Shown: in pieces, positions 25,166 through 34,370 of the stretch
Layout of the letters: the number at the start of each line of letters is the position of its first letter
How positions within the stretch are numbered: the stretch's first letter is position 1
Position numbers and translations under genes: made by a program
The notes under the pieces: model-generated
What the model was told of the DNA's origin: nothing
What the model saw: the letters and a program-made list of their open reading frames with translations, nothing else
The model's database searches: none
Origin: Alcaligenaceae bacterium
GTDB taxonomy: Bacteria > Pseudomonadota > Gammaproteobacteria > Burkholderiales > Burkholderiaceae_B
Direction: 5' to 3'
Length of the DNA: 64,000 bases
NCBI GenBank assembly: GCA_013416455.1
Contig: JACCES010000010.1
Span: 105,763 to 169,762 of the forward strand

Positions 25166-25624
25166 TCACCCCGCAGCGCCCGGGGGCTCCATCCGGGATG
25201 CGTCCTGCCCGTGCCCGGTCACGGCGGTCAGGTCGACCTCGACCAGCATGCCCGGCCAGGCCAGGGCGGCAATCACCAACAAAGTATGCGCCGGCGGCGG
25301 CAGCCCCTCGAAGGCCTCGCGCCGCGCCCGGTGATATTCGGGCAGCATGCGGGCATCCAGCAGATAGGCCGTGATCTTGACGACGTCCGCCAGGCTGGCG
25401 CCATGCTTCGCCAGCACTTGCGCCGCCTTGCCGTAGGCCAGGCGTGTCTGGGCGTAGACATCACCCGGGTGCTGGATGTCCCCCGCCCGCGCGCCAAGGG
25501 CTTCCGCGCCGATGCCCGACAAGTACAGCGTGGTTCCCGGCCCCTTGACCGTCACCACCTCGGCAAACAGATCGCGCGACCACGCGGCGGAAGGATGGAC
25601 CCGCTTCTGGAAGATATCGGTCAT
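25166..25624 (-). CDS. RidA/YjgF/YER057c-UK114 family protein
   Basis: A 152-residue Rid-family protein. RidA itself hydrolyses reactive enamine/imine intermediates from PLP enzymes; related subfamilies act in catabolic pathways. TTLYLSGIGAEALG, DVYAQTRLAYGKAAQVLAKHG and DVVKITAYLLDAR are typical, and ALAWPGMLVEVDLTAV closes the fold. The RidA catalytic arginine is usually found in a xNR(x)xP-type segment near the C-terminus; here the equivalent region reads LPPPAHTLLVIAALAWPG without an arginine, so enamine hydrolase activity is doubtful and a non-RidA subfamily is likely. The start at 25624 removes a 10-residue upstream extension. It converges with the DUF3617 gene. Confidence 0.88.
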   Translation of the reverse strand: MTDIFQKRVHPSAAWSRDLFAEVVTVKGPGTTLYLSGIGAEALGARAGDIQHPGDVYAQTRLAYGKAAQVLAKHGASLADVVKITAYLLDARMLPEYHRARREAFEGLPPPAHTLLVIAALAWPGMLVEVDLTAVTGHGQDASRMEPPGAAG

Positions 25625-25679
25625 GACGGCCTCGCAAGATTGGATGGAACGCATTGAAAATATGCCAATTCATCGGCTG

Positions 25680-25697
25680 TGTGAAGCTGTTTTCACA
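25680..25697. promoter_or_regulatory. TGTGAA-N6-TTCACA dyad upstream of the Rid gene
   Basis: A perfect 6-6-6 inverted repeat lies 56 bases upstream of the Rid-family gene. It resembles a dimeric regulator site (CRP/FNR- or GntR-like spacing). The regulator is not identifiable from the window. Confidence 0.4.
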
Positions 25698-26048
25698 AGA
25701 TGGCATGCCCATCCGGCCAGCCCCCCGGCGAGCATTCGCAACGCAGCCAGGCGCGCGTTTGCGTACTCATGCAAGCCTCCTTTTAGCGTCAACAGGCCCA
25801 AGCCCGACTTATCCCCATAAACCGTGAATAACCCGTTGGACAACTTGCGGACAGGATCGCCAAGTCCTTGTCCCGCCGGCCCATCCGGGTTCTCTGGTCA
25901 TCAAAGTGTCACGTCGGCGACCTGGCCGCGTCCCGGGAAAGACAGCGCGCCGGTCAGGGTCTTCCCGGCGTGTTCCCGGTCCATCCCTACAATGTACGCG
26001 GCACCTTTTCCCTGCTACGGACGTAGCGGCGATCATCGAGAGACAACA
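25698..26048. other. Intergenic region upstream of the P450 gene
   Basis: About 350 bases without a supported gene. The plus-strand frame can be extended upstream of the P450 ATG for 75 codons, but that stretch lacks P450 homology and has a mixed composition. A short AT-richer segment at 25775-25835 (including CTTATCCCCATAAACCGTGAATAA) is the likeliest promoter area. Nothing else stands out. Confidence 0.5.
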
Positions 26049-27335
26049 ATGAGCAAGAATCCGCATTTCGACCCCGAAACCGAGTGCGAGCCATCTCCTT
26101 CACGGCCGGATCAGGCAGAGCCGTCCTGTTCCAGCGCCTCTGAGCTGTCGGCAAGGGATCCGGAGGCCTCCGGATCGGATAACGGGATTCCCCTCTGGGA
26201 TCCCACGTCCGAAGAAGTCCTGCGCGACCAGATTCCCGCCTATGACCGAATGAGGCGCTATTGCCCGATGGCCCGCAGCCCCTATGGCTACACCTCGGTT
26301 TTCCGGCACGCCGACGTGCTGCGCGTGATCGAGGACCACGACACTTTCAGCAATGCGGTGTCGCGCTTTCCTTCAGTCCCCAATGGCATGGATCCTCCAG
26401 AACACACGCCCTTTCGCAAACTCATCGAACCGTACTTCGATCAGCGCCACATGGATGCCTTTGCGCCGCAATGCCGGGAAATCGCCGTGCGCCTGGTCGA
26501 GGCCCTTCCGGCGGACACCCACATCGAGCTGATCGGCGAGTTCGCCCAGGTTTTCGCCCTGCGGGCCCAGTGCGCCTGGCTGGGATGGCCGGATACGCTG
26601 CATGAACCGTTGCGGCAATGGACGCTGAAGAACCACGCCGCGACCCTGTCGCGCGACCAGGCGGCTCAGAGCGCCGTGGCCCTTGAGTTCGACGGATATA
26701 TAAAGGATCTACTTACGGAACGCCGCAAAGCCGGCGCCGATGCGCCCGGCGACGTCACCACCCACCTGCTGCGCAATGAAGCCGTCGGCCGTCCGCTGAC
26801 AGACGCCGAAATCATCAGCATCCTGCGCAACTGGACAGTGGGCGAGCTGGGAACCATCGCCGCATCGGTCGGCATCCTGGCCCATTACCTGGCCGCCCAT
26901 CCGGACGTGCAGCAGCGTTTGCGCGACGAACCTCGACACCTGCCGGCCGCCATCGACGAAATCCTGCGCATCCATGCGCCGCTCATCATGAACCGCCGGG
27001 TCACCACACGCGAGACAGAGCTCGGTGGCTACTCTCTTCCGGCCGGCACGCGCATGGCCGTGGTGTGGGCATCGGCCAACCGTGATGAGGCCGTGTTCGG
27101 GAATCCCGATGAGTTCCGGCTGGACCGCGACCCTGAAACGAACCTGCTTTACGGGTCGGGCATCCATGTCTGTCCGGGCGCGCCGCTGGCGCGTCTGGAA
27201 CTGCGCATGGTAATGGAAGCGATGCTTTCCGGTACCCGATGGCTTGCGCTGAGCGAGCGGCACACGCCGGTCAAGGCCGGCTATCCCGGCAGCGGGTTCT
27301 CTTCGCTGTTCATCAAGGTGGATAAAACCGCGTAG
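26049..27335 (+). CDS. Cytochrome P450
   Basis: Soluble haem-thiolate monooxygenase of 428 residues; it needs external redox partners, none of which is encoded nearby. The haem loop YGSGIHVCPG at 368-377 has the proximal cysteine C375, with tyrosine in place of the usual first phenylalanine. The ExxR motif EILR is at 304-307. The I-helix reads TVGELGTIAASVG, so the usual (A/G)Gx(D/E)T(T/S) motif is altered to GELGT at 265-269, which could change oxygen activation. The first 45 residues are serine/glutamate-rich and probably disordered. The start is the ATG at 26049 after GAGAG; upstream in-frame codons are non-homologous. The substrate is unknown. Confidence 0.92.
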   Translation: MSKNPHFDPETECEPSPSRPDQAEPSCSSASELSARDPEASGSDNGIPLWDPTSEEVLRDQIPAYDRMRRYCPMARSPYGYTSVFRHADVLRVIEDHDTFSNAVSRFPSVPNGMDPPEHTPFRKLIEPYFDQRHMDAFAPQCREIAVRLVEALPADTHIELIGEFAQVFALRAQCAWLGWPDTLHEPLRQWTLKNHAATLSRDQAAQSAVALEFDGYIKDLLTERRKAGADAPGDVTTHLLRNEAVGRPLTDAEIISILRNWTVGELGTIAASVGILAHYLAAHPDVQQRLRDEPRHLPAAIDEILRIHAPLIMNRRVTTRETELGGYSLPAGTRMAVVWASANRDEAVFGNPDEFRLDRDPETNLLYGSGIHVCPGAPLARLELRMVMEAMLSGTRWLALSERHTPVKAGYPGSGFSSLFIKVDKTA

Positions 27336-27402
27336 ATCGCACCATGAAGGCCGTCCCCGGCCGCGCCGGGGCCCGCGGGCCTGAGCGCCGCAATGCGCAG
27401 CG

Positions 27403-27437
27403 CCGCCGGTCATGTCATGACGCCCGGCGGTTTTTTT
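27403..27437 (+). terminator. Rho-independent terminator of the P450 gene
   Basis: CCGCCGG at 27403-27409 pairs with CCGGCGG at 27424-27430, followed immediately by seven T residues (27431-27437). It lies 70 bases past the P450 stop and 87 bases before the dehydrogenase start, so the two genes are separate transcription units. Confidence 0.85.
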
Positions 27438-27523
27438 ATTTAAGATGCCCATTCGGGCATAATCTGCGACATTCATGGACAAAAACCGGCCCGGCCCATG
27501 GTCAATCTCACAGGAGACATGCC

Positions 27524-28684
27524 TTGCCCACACCCGACAAGATCACCTGCGTGGAAGATTTCCGGCGGCTTGCCGTCCGAAGGGTGCCGCGCATGTTCTA
27601 CGACTACGCCGACTCCGGCTCATGGACGGAAGGCACCTATCGTTCCAACGAGGAAGATTTCCACAAGCTGAAGTTCCGCCAGCGGGTGGCGGTGGACATT
27701 GAGAAGCGCAATCTGCGCAGCACCATGGTGGGCGAACACGTGGCCATGCCCGTGGCGCTGGCCCCGACCGGCCTGACCGGGATGCAGCATGCCGACGGCG
27801 AGATCCATGCGGCCCGGGCGGCGGAAAAATTCGGCGTGCCTTTCACGCTGTCGACCATGAGCATCTGCTCGATCGAAGACATTGCCAGCCACACCAACAA
27901 GCCGTTCTGGTTCCAGCTTTACGTCATGCGGGACCGCGATTTCATGGAGCGGCTGATCGATCGCGCCAAGGCGGCGAACTGCTCCGCCCTGGTGCTCACG
28001 CTGGACCTGCAGGTACTGGGGCAGCGCCACAAGGACATCCGCAACGGCCTGACCGCCCCGCCGAAACCGACGCTCGCCAATCTGGTCAATCTCGCCACCA
28101 AGCCACGCTGGTGCCTGAACATGCTGGGCACGAACCGCCGCACTTTCGGCAACATCGTCGGCCACGCCAAAGACGTCACCGATATGTCTTCGCTGTCCTC
28201 CTGGACGACGGAACAATTCGACCCCAGCCTGAGCTGGCGGGATCTGGAATGGATCAAACGCCGCTGGGGCGGCAAGCTGGTCCTGAAAGGCATCATGGAA
28301 CCCGACGACGCCCGCCTGGCGGTGGATTCGGGTGCCGACGCCCTCATCGTGTCGAATCACGGCGGCCGCCAGCTCGACGGCGCGCCGTCTTCCATTTCCG
28401 CGTTGCCCCGCGTCGTGCATGCCGTGGGCAAAGACATCGAGGTCTGGGTCGATGGCGGCATCCGCTCTGGCCAGGACGTCCTGCGCGCCATGGCGCTGGG
28501 CGCCAGGGGCACCATGATAGGCCGCGCCTTCCTCTACGCACTGGGCGCCATGGGGGAACGCGGCGTCCAGCGCTGCCTGGAAATCATCGCAAAGGAACTG
28601 GACATTTCCATGGCCTTCTGCGGCCACACGGACCTCCACGAAGTCGACCGTTCCATCCTGCTGAACGGCCATATCTTCGACTGA
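27524..28684 (+). CDS. FMN-dependent alpha-hydroxy-acid dehydrogenase (L-lactate dehydrogenase-like), TTG start
   Basis: Oxidises an L-2-hydroxy acid, most likely L-lactate, passing electrons to the respiratory chain. The 386-residue length equals that of typical LldD enzymes. RMFYDYADSGSWTE near residues 23-36, APTGLTGMQHADGE at 80-93, and SNHGGRQLDG at 277-286 with catalytic H279 and the substrate-binding arginine are present, as is the FMN phosphate loop VDGGIRSGQDVLRA. The start is a TTG at 27524: AGGAG lies 7 bases upstream and the protein then begins PTPDKITCVEDF, as in homologues. No ATG gives this N-terminus. Substrate specificity is inferred from the family. Confidence 0.92.
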   Translation: MPTPDKITCVEDFRRLAVRRVPRMFYDYADSGSWTEGTYRSNEEDFHKLKFRQRVAVDIEKRNLRSTMVGEHVAMPVALAPTGLTGMQHADGEIHAARAAEKFGVPFTLSTMSICSIEDIASHTNKPFWFQLYVMRDRDFMERLIDRAKAANCSALVLTLDLQVLGQRHKDIRNGLTAPPKPTLANLVNLATKPRWCLNMLGTNRRTFGNIVGHAKDVTDMSSLSSWTTEQFDPSLSWRDLEWIKRRWGGKLVLKGIMEPDDARLAVDSGADALIVSNHGGRQLDGAPSSISALPRVVHAVGKDIEVWVDGGIRSGQDVLRAMALGARGTMIGRAFLYALGAMGERGVQRCLEIIAKELDISMAFCGHTDLHEVDRSILLNGHIFD

Positions 28685-28776
28685 GCGGGCCGCGGCCGCC
28701 GGCGGGCCGCCTCTGAATCAGCCACGGCCGCCGCCGGGCCGGTACGCGCCAGCGGGGCCCGGGCGCGGGCGCCCGG

Positions 28777-29367
28777 TCATTGCCGCGGATCGATGAGCTC
28801 CCGCGTAAGTCGCCTGCGGTCGGCTTCCACCTGCCGCAAGGGCTCGACTTCCCTCAGAGTCTGTTGGCAGCGCCGCGTCAGATGCTGGTAATGCCGGGTG
28901 CCGACGCTCTTGCGGGCGATTTCCTGATCGGACAGCTCACGCAGCACCCGGGCCGGCGCGCCCATCACCAGACTGCGCTCCGGAATCCGCATGCCGATCT
29001 TGACGAAGGCCATGGCCCCCACAATGCTGTGGTCCCCCACCACCGCGCCATCCATGACCACGGCATTCATGCCCACCAGGACGTTGCGGCCGATGAGACA
29101 GCCGTGCAGCACGGCGGAATGGCCGATGTGCCCGTCTTCCTGGACAATGGTGTCCTGCTCGGTGATGCCGTGGATGACGCAGGAGTCCTGGACGTTGGAT
29201 CCGGCGCCCAGGACAATGCGGCCGAAATCGCCGCGCAATGAAGCCAGCGGCCCCACATAGACGCCCGGACCGACGATGACGTCGCCGATCAGCACCGCCG
29301 AGGGATGCACGAAGGCGCTGGGGTCTACGACCGGGGTAATGCCATCGATGGCATAAACCTTCAGCAT
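28777..29367 (-). CDS. PaaY/CaiE-like gamma-carbonic-anhydrase-fold hexapeptide protein
   Basis: A 196-residue left-handed beta-helix protein, the same length as Escherichia coli PaaY, a thioesterase that clears dead-end CoA esters in phenylacetate degradation. Hexapeptide repeats run through [19 protein letters not shown] and onward. Possible zinc-site histidines lie in VIHGITEQD and [12 protein letters not shown]. The start at 29367 has GGAGA 7 bases upstream. No other phenylacetate genes are present in the window, so the role may be a general CoA-ester or carnitine-type function. It is divergent from putA across a 200-base regulatory region. Confidence 0.85.
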   Translation of the reverse strand: MLKVYAIDGITPVVDPSAFVHPSAVLIGDVIVGPGVYVGPLASLRGDFGRIVLGAGSNVQDSCVIHGITEQDTIVQEDGHIGHSAVLHGCLIGRNVLVGMNAVVMDGAVVGDHSIVGAMAFVKIGMRIPERSLVMGAPARVLRELSDQEIARKSVGTRHYQHLTRRCQQTLREVEPLRQVEADRRRLTRELIDPRQ

Positions 29368-29449
29368 GGAAAGTCTCCTTTTCTTTTGTTGCCCGGTTAT
29401 AGCATGCGGCGCGCTGCCCGCCCTTCCCTGACAATACGGAAACAATTGT

Positions 29450-29526
29450 GGTTGTACCCATTAAAATCAATATAATCATATGGCTACCAAATTTTATTAG
29501 GCATCTTTACTAAAAAAGGTTGCACC
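29450..29526. promoter_or_regulatory. putA promoter with PutA-operator-like sites
   Basis: A consensus -10 element TATAAT is at 29471-29476. GGTTGTACC at 29450-29458 and GGTTGCACC at 29518-29526 flank it. The second contains GTTGCA, the core sequence bound by the ribbon-helix-helix domain of Escherichia coli PutA. Since the downstream PutA has such a domain, autorepression by proline-free PutA is likely. Confidence 0.6.
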
Positions 29527-29568
29527 TGAAAACACATCCGGATACACCTCGAACCATCAGGAGTTGCC

Positions 29569-32500
29569 ATGGCGACGACGACACTGGGCGTGAAGGTCGA
29601 TGAGTCCGTTCGAGAGCGCCTGAAGGCCGCCTCGGAACGCACCGGATTCACCGCCCACGCACTGCACAAACAGGCCTTGCTGAATTATCTGGCCCGCATC
29701 GAGAAGGGGGATTTTCCCGTCGAGCTCCAGCCCGGCGCTGGCGGCGCCGACATGGAAGACGGCGCCACCGGACATCCGCCCTTTCCTTTTCGCGAATTTG
29801 CCCGCTCGGTGCAACCACAATCGGTCGGCCGGTCGGCCATCACGGCTGCCTACCGCAAGCCGGAAGAAGAATGCGTGTCCCTGCTGCTGCCCCTGGCCGG
29901 CATCGCCAGGCCCCAGGCCGTGCATGATCTGGCCAGCCGGCTGGCGGCCACGCTGCGTGAAAAGCGCAAGGGCGGCGGGGTCGAAGGCCTGATCCAGGAG
30001 TTTTCCCTGTCCAGCCAGGAAGGCGTGGCGCTCATGTGCCTGGCGGAAGCCCTGCTGCGCATACCCGACCGCGCCACCCGCGACGCGCTGATCCGCGACA
30101 AGATCGCCAAGGGAGACTGGAAGTCGCACACCGGCGGCTCGCCCTCGTTGTTCGTGAATGCCGCCACCTGGGGGCTGGTGCTCACGGGCAGGCTGGTGGC
30201 GGTGAACAGCGAGACCACGCTTTCCAGCGCCCTCAGCCGCCTGATCTCCAAAGGCGGCGAACCCGTCATCCGCAAGGGTGTGAACCTCGCCATGCGCATG
30301 ATGGGCGAACAGTTCGTGTCGGGCCAGACCATCTCCGAAGCCCTGGCCAACAATCGGCGCATGGAAGCGCGCGGCTTCAATTATTCCTACGACATGCTGG
30401 GCGAAGCGGCCACCACCGCCGACGACGCCCGGCGCTACTACGAGGCCTACGAGCAGGCGATCCACGCCATCGGCAGGGCCGGCACGGGCCGCGGCATCTA
30501 CGAAGGCCCCGGCATCTCCATCAAGCTCTCCGCCCTGCATCCCCGCTATTCGCGGGCACAGTTCGACCGGGTCATGGCCGAGCTGCTGCCGCGTCTGCTG
30601 GCGCTCGCCCGGCTCGCCCGCGAATACGACATAGGCATCAACATCGACGCCGAGGAAGCCGACCGGCTCGAAATCTCGCTCGATCTGCTCGAAGCCCTCT
30701 GCTTCGACGCCTCGCTGGAAGGCTGGAACGGCATCGGCTTCGTCGTCCAGGCCTACCAGAAGCGGGCGCCATCCGTCATCGATCACATCATCGACCTGGC
30801 GCGCCGCAGCCGGCACCGCCTGATGATCCGCCTGGTCAAGGGCGCCTACTGGGATACCGAAATCAAGCGCGCCCAGACCGAAGGCCTCGAAGGATATCCG
30901 GTGTATACACGTAAAGTCTATACGGACATTTCCTTCCTGGCCTGCGCCCGCAAACTGCTGGCGGCGCCCGACGCCGTCTTCCCCCAATTCGCCACGCACA
31001 ATGCCTACACTGTCGCCGCCATCTACCATATGGCCGGTCAGAACTACTATGCCGGCCAGTACGAATTCCAGTGCCTGCACGGCATGGGCGAAGAACTCTA
31101 CGAAGAAGTGGTCGGGAAGGTGGCCGAAGGGAGGCTCAATCGTCCCTGCCGCATCTACGCTCCGGTGGGCACGCACGAAACCCTGCTGGCCTATCTGGTG
31201 CGGCGCCTGCTGGAAAACGGCGCCAATACTTCCTTCGTCAATCTGATCGGCGACCGGTCCATACCCGTGGAACAGCTGGTGGCCAATCCGGTCGAGGCCG
31301 CCTCCCGCATCGTTCCGCTGGGAGCGCCCCACGAAAGCATCCCGCTGCCGCGTGAACTCTACGGGCCGGCCGGAGGCGGCGCCCGTCCGAATTCGGCGGG
31401 CCTGGATCTGAGCAACGAACACCGGCTGGCCTCGCTGGCGGCCGCCCTGCTCGGCTCCGGCGAGCGCCAATGGCGGGCGATGCCCATCGTCGACGGCAAA
31501 GAATCCGAATGGAGCAACCCGCGCGCGCGCACCGTGCTCAACCCGGCCGACCACCGCGACCGGGTCGGCGCCGTCATGGACGCGGCCGCGGGCGACATCG
31601 AGGCGGCCCTGCGGCAGGCCCGGCAAGCCGGCCAGGTCTGGCAATCCACCCCTGTGCGCGAGCGGGCGCTATGCCTGCGCAGGGCCGCCCAGCTGCTCGA
31701 AGAACACATGCAGTCGCTGCTCGGGCTGATCGTCCGCGAAGCGGGGAAGTCCCTGCCCAATGCCGTGGCCGAGGTGCGCGAAGCGGTCGATTTCCTGCGG
31801 TTTTACGCCGGACAGGCGGAACGCGAGTTCGACAACGACAGCCATCGGCCGCTGGGTACCGTGCTGTGCATCAGCCCCTGGAATTTTCCCATGGCCATCT
31901 TCCTGGGCCAGGTATCGGCCGCGCTGGCCACCGGCAACGCAGTCATCGCCAAGCCGGCCGAGCAGACCTCGCTGATCGCCGCCGAAGCCATCCGCATTCT
32001 GCACGCCGCGGGCGTGCCTGGCGGTGTGGCCCAGCTCCTGCCAGGGGATGGGGAAACCGTCGGCGCCGCGCTGGTTGCGCGGCCCGAGATCCATGGCGTC
32101 CTGTTCACCGGTTCCACCACGGTCGCCCGGCATATCTCGGCCACGCTGGCCGAACGCCTGTCGCGCGAAGGCGCCACCATTCCATTCATCGCGGAAACGG
32201 GCGGCCAGAACGCCATGGTGGTGGATTCCTCCGCTCTGGCGGAGCAGGTGGTGTCCGACGTGCTCGCTTCGGCCTTCGATTCCGCCGGCCAGCGCTGCTC
32301 GGCCCTGCGCGTGCTGTGCGTGCAGGACGACTGCGCCGACCGTCTGTTGCAAATGCTGCGCGGCGCCATGCAGGAATTGCGCATCGGAAATCCCGATCGC
32401 CTGAGCACCGATGTGGGGCCGGTCATCGACGCCGAAGCCGCCCGCGGCATCGACAGCCACATCCAGACAATGCGGGCCGCCGGCATGAAGGTATTGTCCG

Positions 32501-33381
32501 CGCCTCTGCCGGCGAACACCCGCCATGGCACGTTCGTGCCGCCGACCCTCATCGAGATCGACAGCATCGGGCAGCTGGAACGCGAAGTGTTCGGCCCCGT
32601 GCTCCACGTCCTGCGCTATCGCCGCGATGATCTCGGCAAAGTGCTCGATGCGGTGAACGCCACCGGCTACGGTCTCACCTTCGGCCTGCATACGCGCATC
32701 GACGAGACTGTCGAACAAATCGTGTCCCGCGTCCGCGCGGGCAATCTCTACATCAACCGCAACATCGTCGGCGCCGTGGTGGGCGTGCAGCCTTTCGGCG
32801 GCGAGGCCTTGTCGGGAACCGGCCCCAAGGCGGGCGGCCCGCTCTACCTGTACCGCCTGCTCTCGACACGCCCGGCGGGCACGTCTCCGGACATCGACCT
32901 TTCCCAAGGCCTGCCGCTCACCCTGCGCTTGCCGGGCCCCACCGGGGAAAGCAACGAATACCACGTGCTGCCGCGAGGCACCGTCCTGTGCATCGCCCGC
33001 AGCGAATCCGGCCTGCGGGCGCAGCTCGATGCGGTGCTGAAAACGGGGAACCGGGCGCTTTTCGTTGAAGCCCCGTTCTTGCGGAATGCCCTGGCCAAAG
33101 CCGATGACGACATACGCGGCCGCGTCGAAGTCATTGACCGGGCCCGCATCGACGATGCGTCATTCGATGCGGTGCTGTTCGAAGGCGACAGCGATGCCCT
33201 GCTGGAACTGAACCGCCGTCTGGCGGCGCGTCCCGGGCCGATCATCGCTGTGCAGGGGCTGGCCAGCGACAGCCTCGCGCATGGCGCGGACTATGCGCCG
33301 GAACCCCTGCTGCTGGAACGCTCGGTGAGCATCAATACCGCCGCGGCCGGCGGCAACGCCACCCTGATGACGATCACCTGA
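29569..33381 (+). CDS. putA: Trifunctional proline utilisation protein PutA
   Basis: A 1270-residue enzyme oxidising proline to glutamate in two steps and also repressing its own gene. Residues 1-50 form a ribbon-helix-helix DNA-binding domain (TTTLGVKVDESVRERLKAAS). Proline dehydrogenase occupies about 200-560, with ISIKLSALHPRYSRAQ and LMIRLVKGAYWD. The glutamate-semialdehyde (P5C) dehydrogenase spans about 640-1130, with FIAETGGQNAM carrying E876 and SAGQRCSALR carrying catalytic C910. A C-terminal domain of about 140 residues closes the substrate channel. The length is close to the 1320 of the Escherichia coli protein. Its stop overlaps the convergent hydroxyacid dehydrogenase by 8 bases. 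Confidence 0.97.
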   Translation: MATTTLGVKVDESVRERLKAASERTGFTAHALHKQALLNYLARIEKGDFPVELQPGAGGADMEDGATGHPPFPFREFARSVQPQSVGRSAITAAYRKPEEECVSLLLPLAGIARPQAVHDLASRLAATLREKRKGGGVEGLIQEFSLSSQEGVALMCLAEALLRIPDRATRDALIRDKIAKGDWKSHTGGSPSLFVNAATWGLVLTGRLVAVNSETTLSSALSRLISKGGEPVIRKGVNLAMRMMGEQFVSGQTISEALANNRRMEARGFNYSYDMLGEAATTADDARRYYEAYEQAIHAIGRAGTGRGIYEGPGISIKLSALHPRYSRAQFDRVMAELLPRLLALARLAREYDIGINIDAEEADRLEISLDLLEALCFDASLEGWNGIGFVVQAYQKRAPSVIDHIIDLARRSRHRLMIRLVKGAYWDTEIKRAQTEGLEGYPVYTRKVYTDISFLACARKLLAAPDAVFPQFATHNAYTVAAIYHMAGQNYYAGQYEFQCLHGMGEELYEEVVGKVAEGRLNRPCRIYAPVGTHETLLAYLVRRLLENGANTSFVNLIGDRSIPVEQLVANPVEAASRIVPLGAPHESIPLPRELYGPAGGGARPNSAGLDLSNEHRLASLAAALLGSGERQWRAMPIVDGKESEWSNPRARTVLNPADHRDRVGAVMDAAAGDIEAALRQARQAGQVWQSTPVRERALCLRRAAQLLEEHMQSLLGLIVREAGKSLPNAVAEVREAVDFLRFYAGQAEREFDNDSHRPLGTVLCISPWNFPMAIFLGQVSAALATGNAVIAKPAEQTSLIAAEAIRILHAAGVPGGVAQLLPGDGETVGAALVARPEIHGVLFTGSTTVARHISATLAERLSREGATIPFIAETGGQNAMVVDSSALAEQVVSDVLASAFDSAGQRCSALRVLCVQDDCADRLLQMLRGAMQELRIGNPDRLSTDVGPVIDAEAARGIDSHIQTMRAAGMKVLSAPLPANTRHGTFVPPTLIEIDSIGQLEREVFGPVLHVLRYRRDDLGKVLDAVNATGYGLTFGLHTRIDETVEQIVSRVRAGNLYINRNIVGAVVGVQPFGGEALSGTGPKAGGPLYLYRLLSTRPAGTSPDIDLSQGLPLTLRLPGPTGESNEYHVLPRGTVLCIARSESGLRAQLDAVLKTGNRALFVEAPFLRNALAKADDDIRGRVEVIDRARIDDASFDAVLFEGDSDALLELNRRLAARPGPIIAVQGLASDSLAHGADYAPEPLLLERSVSINTAAAGGNATLMTIT

Positions 33382-34318
33382 GAGGCGTCACCAGGCGGCC
33401 GGTTTCCATGAAGGACAGGACATTGTCCATGACCCGCCGCCCCAGATCATGGCGGGTCTCGCGGGTGTTGCTGCTGACATGGGGCATGAGACTGACATTG
33501 TCCATGTCGAGCAGCGCGGCGGGCACGCGTGGCTCATCAGTAAAGACATCCAACCCCGCCCCGCCCAGTTCCCCGCTGCGCAGGGCCTCGACCAGGGCGG
33601 CATCATCCACCACCGAGCCCCTGGCGATATTCACCAGTATCCCCTGGGGGCCAAGTGCGCGCAGGACCTCGCTGTTCACGATGTGCCGGGTCTCGGGCCC
33701 GCCCGGGCAGGCCAGGATCAGGAAGTCCGCCCAGCGCGCCAGATCTGTCAGCGAGGCTTCATAAGCATAGGGCGCATCCGGGCGTTCGCGGCGATTGTGA
33801 TAGCGCACGTCCATATCGAAGCCGGCGCCGCGCTTGGCGATGGCCAGGCCGATGCGGCCCAGCCCCACGATGCCCAGCCGCTTGCCGGACACCCGCGTGC
33901 CCAGTGGAAAACCGCCCACCGATTTCCACTGCCCGGATTTCACATAGCGATCGCCCAGGCTGGTGCGGCGCGCCACGCTGAACATCAATGCCCATGCCAT
34001 GTCGGCCACGCAATTGTCGAGCACATCGGGCGTATTGCTCACGGCGACACCATGTTCGCCGGCCGCCTGCATGTCAAAGTTGTCATAGCCCACCCCCCAG
34101 CTGCATACCGCCTTCAGGCCGGGCAGGGCCTCCAGCCATGAGCGCATCAGGCCCAGGCGCGCGGAAGTGATCAGCAGGATAGCGTCCGGCGCCTCGGCCA
34201 GCCGCGGCAGCGGATCGCTTTCCAGCCAGAGCGGCAGCACGGAATAGTTCCGGGCGAGTTCTTCATCCATTGCCTGGCCGAGCGAGGCCAGCTGTACGAT
34301 CTGATAGGGGGAAGTCAT
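33374..34318 (-). CDS. D-isomer-specific 2-hydroxyacid dehydrogenase (glyoxylate/hydroxypyruvate reductase-like)
   Basis: NAD(P)-dependent enzyme of 314 residues reducing 2-keto acids. The nucleotide-binding motif GLGRIG is in the middle (GIVGLGRIGLAIAKRG). The catalytic arginine is in NIARGSVVDD, the glutamate in DVFTDEPRVP and the histidine in LMPHVSSNTRETR. Residues after the glycine-rich motif read HNRRERPD, basic residues that favour NADPH over NADH, as in glyoxylate/hydroxypyruvate reductases. It converges with putA, overlapping its last 8 bases. The region upstream holds a tandem repeat cluster (34371-34660) in place of a recognisable promoter. Confidence 0.92.
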   Translation of the reverse strand: MTSPYQIVQLASLGQAMDEELARNYSVLPLWLESDPLPRLAEAPDAILLITSARLGLMRSWLEALPGLKAVCSWGVGYDNFDMQAAGEHGVAVSNTPDVLDNCVADMAWALMFSVARRTSLGDRYVKSGQWKSVGGFPLGTRVSGKRLGIVGLGRIGLAIAKRGAGFDMDVRYHNRRERPDAPYAYEASLTDLARWADFLILACPGGPETRHIVNSEVLRALGPQGILVNIARGSVVDDAALVEALRSGELGGAGLDVFTDEPRVPAALLDMDNVSLMPHVSSNTRETRHDLGRRVMDNVLSFMETGRLVTPLR

Positions 34319-34370
34319 GAGGTCGATTCTTTGTGTTCGGGTTGAAGTTGAAAGAGGAACGGGCGGCCCG

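Noticed and set aside
29557..31644. A 695-codon minus-strand frame opposite putA
   Set aside because: It is a mirror of PutA codon bias in a high-G+C gene. PutA itself has all catalytic residues on the plus strand.
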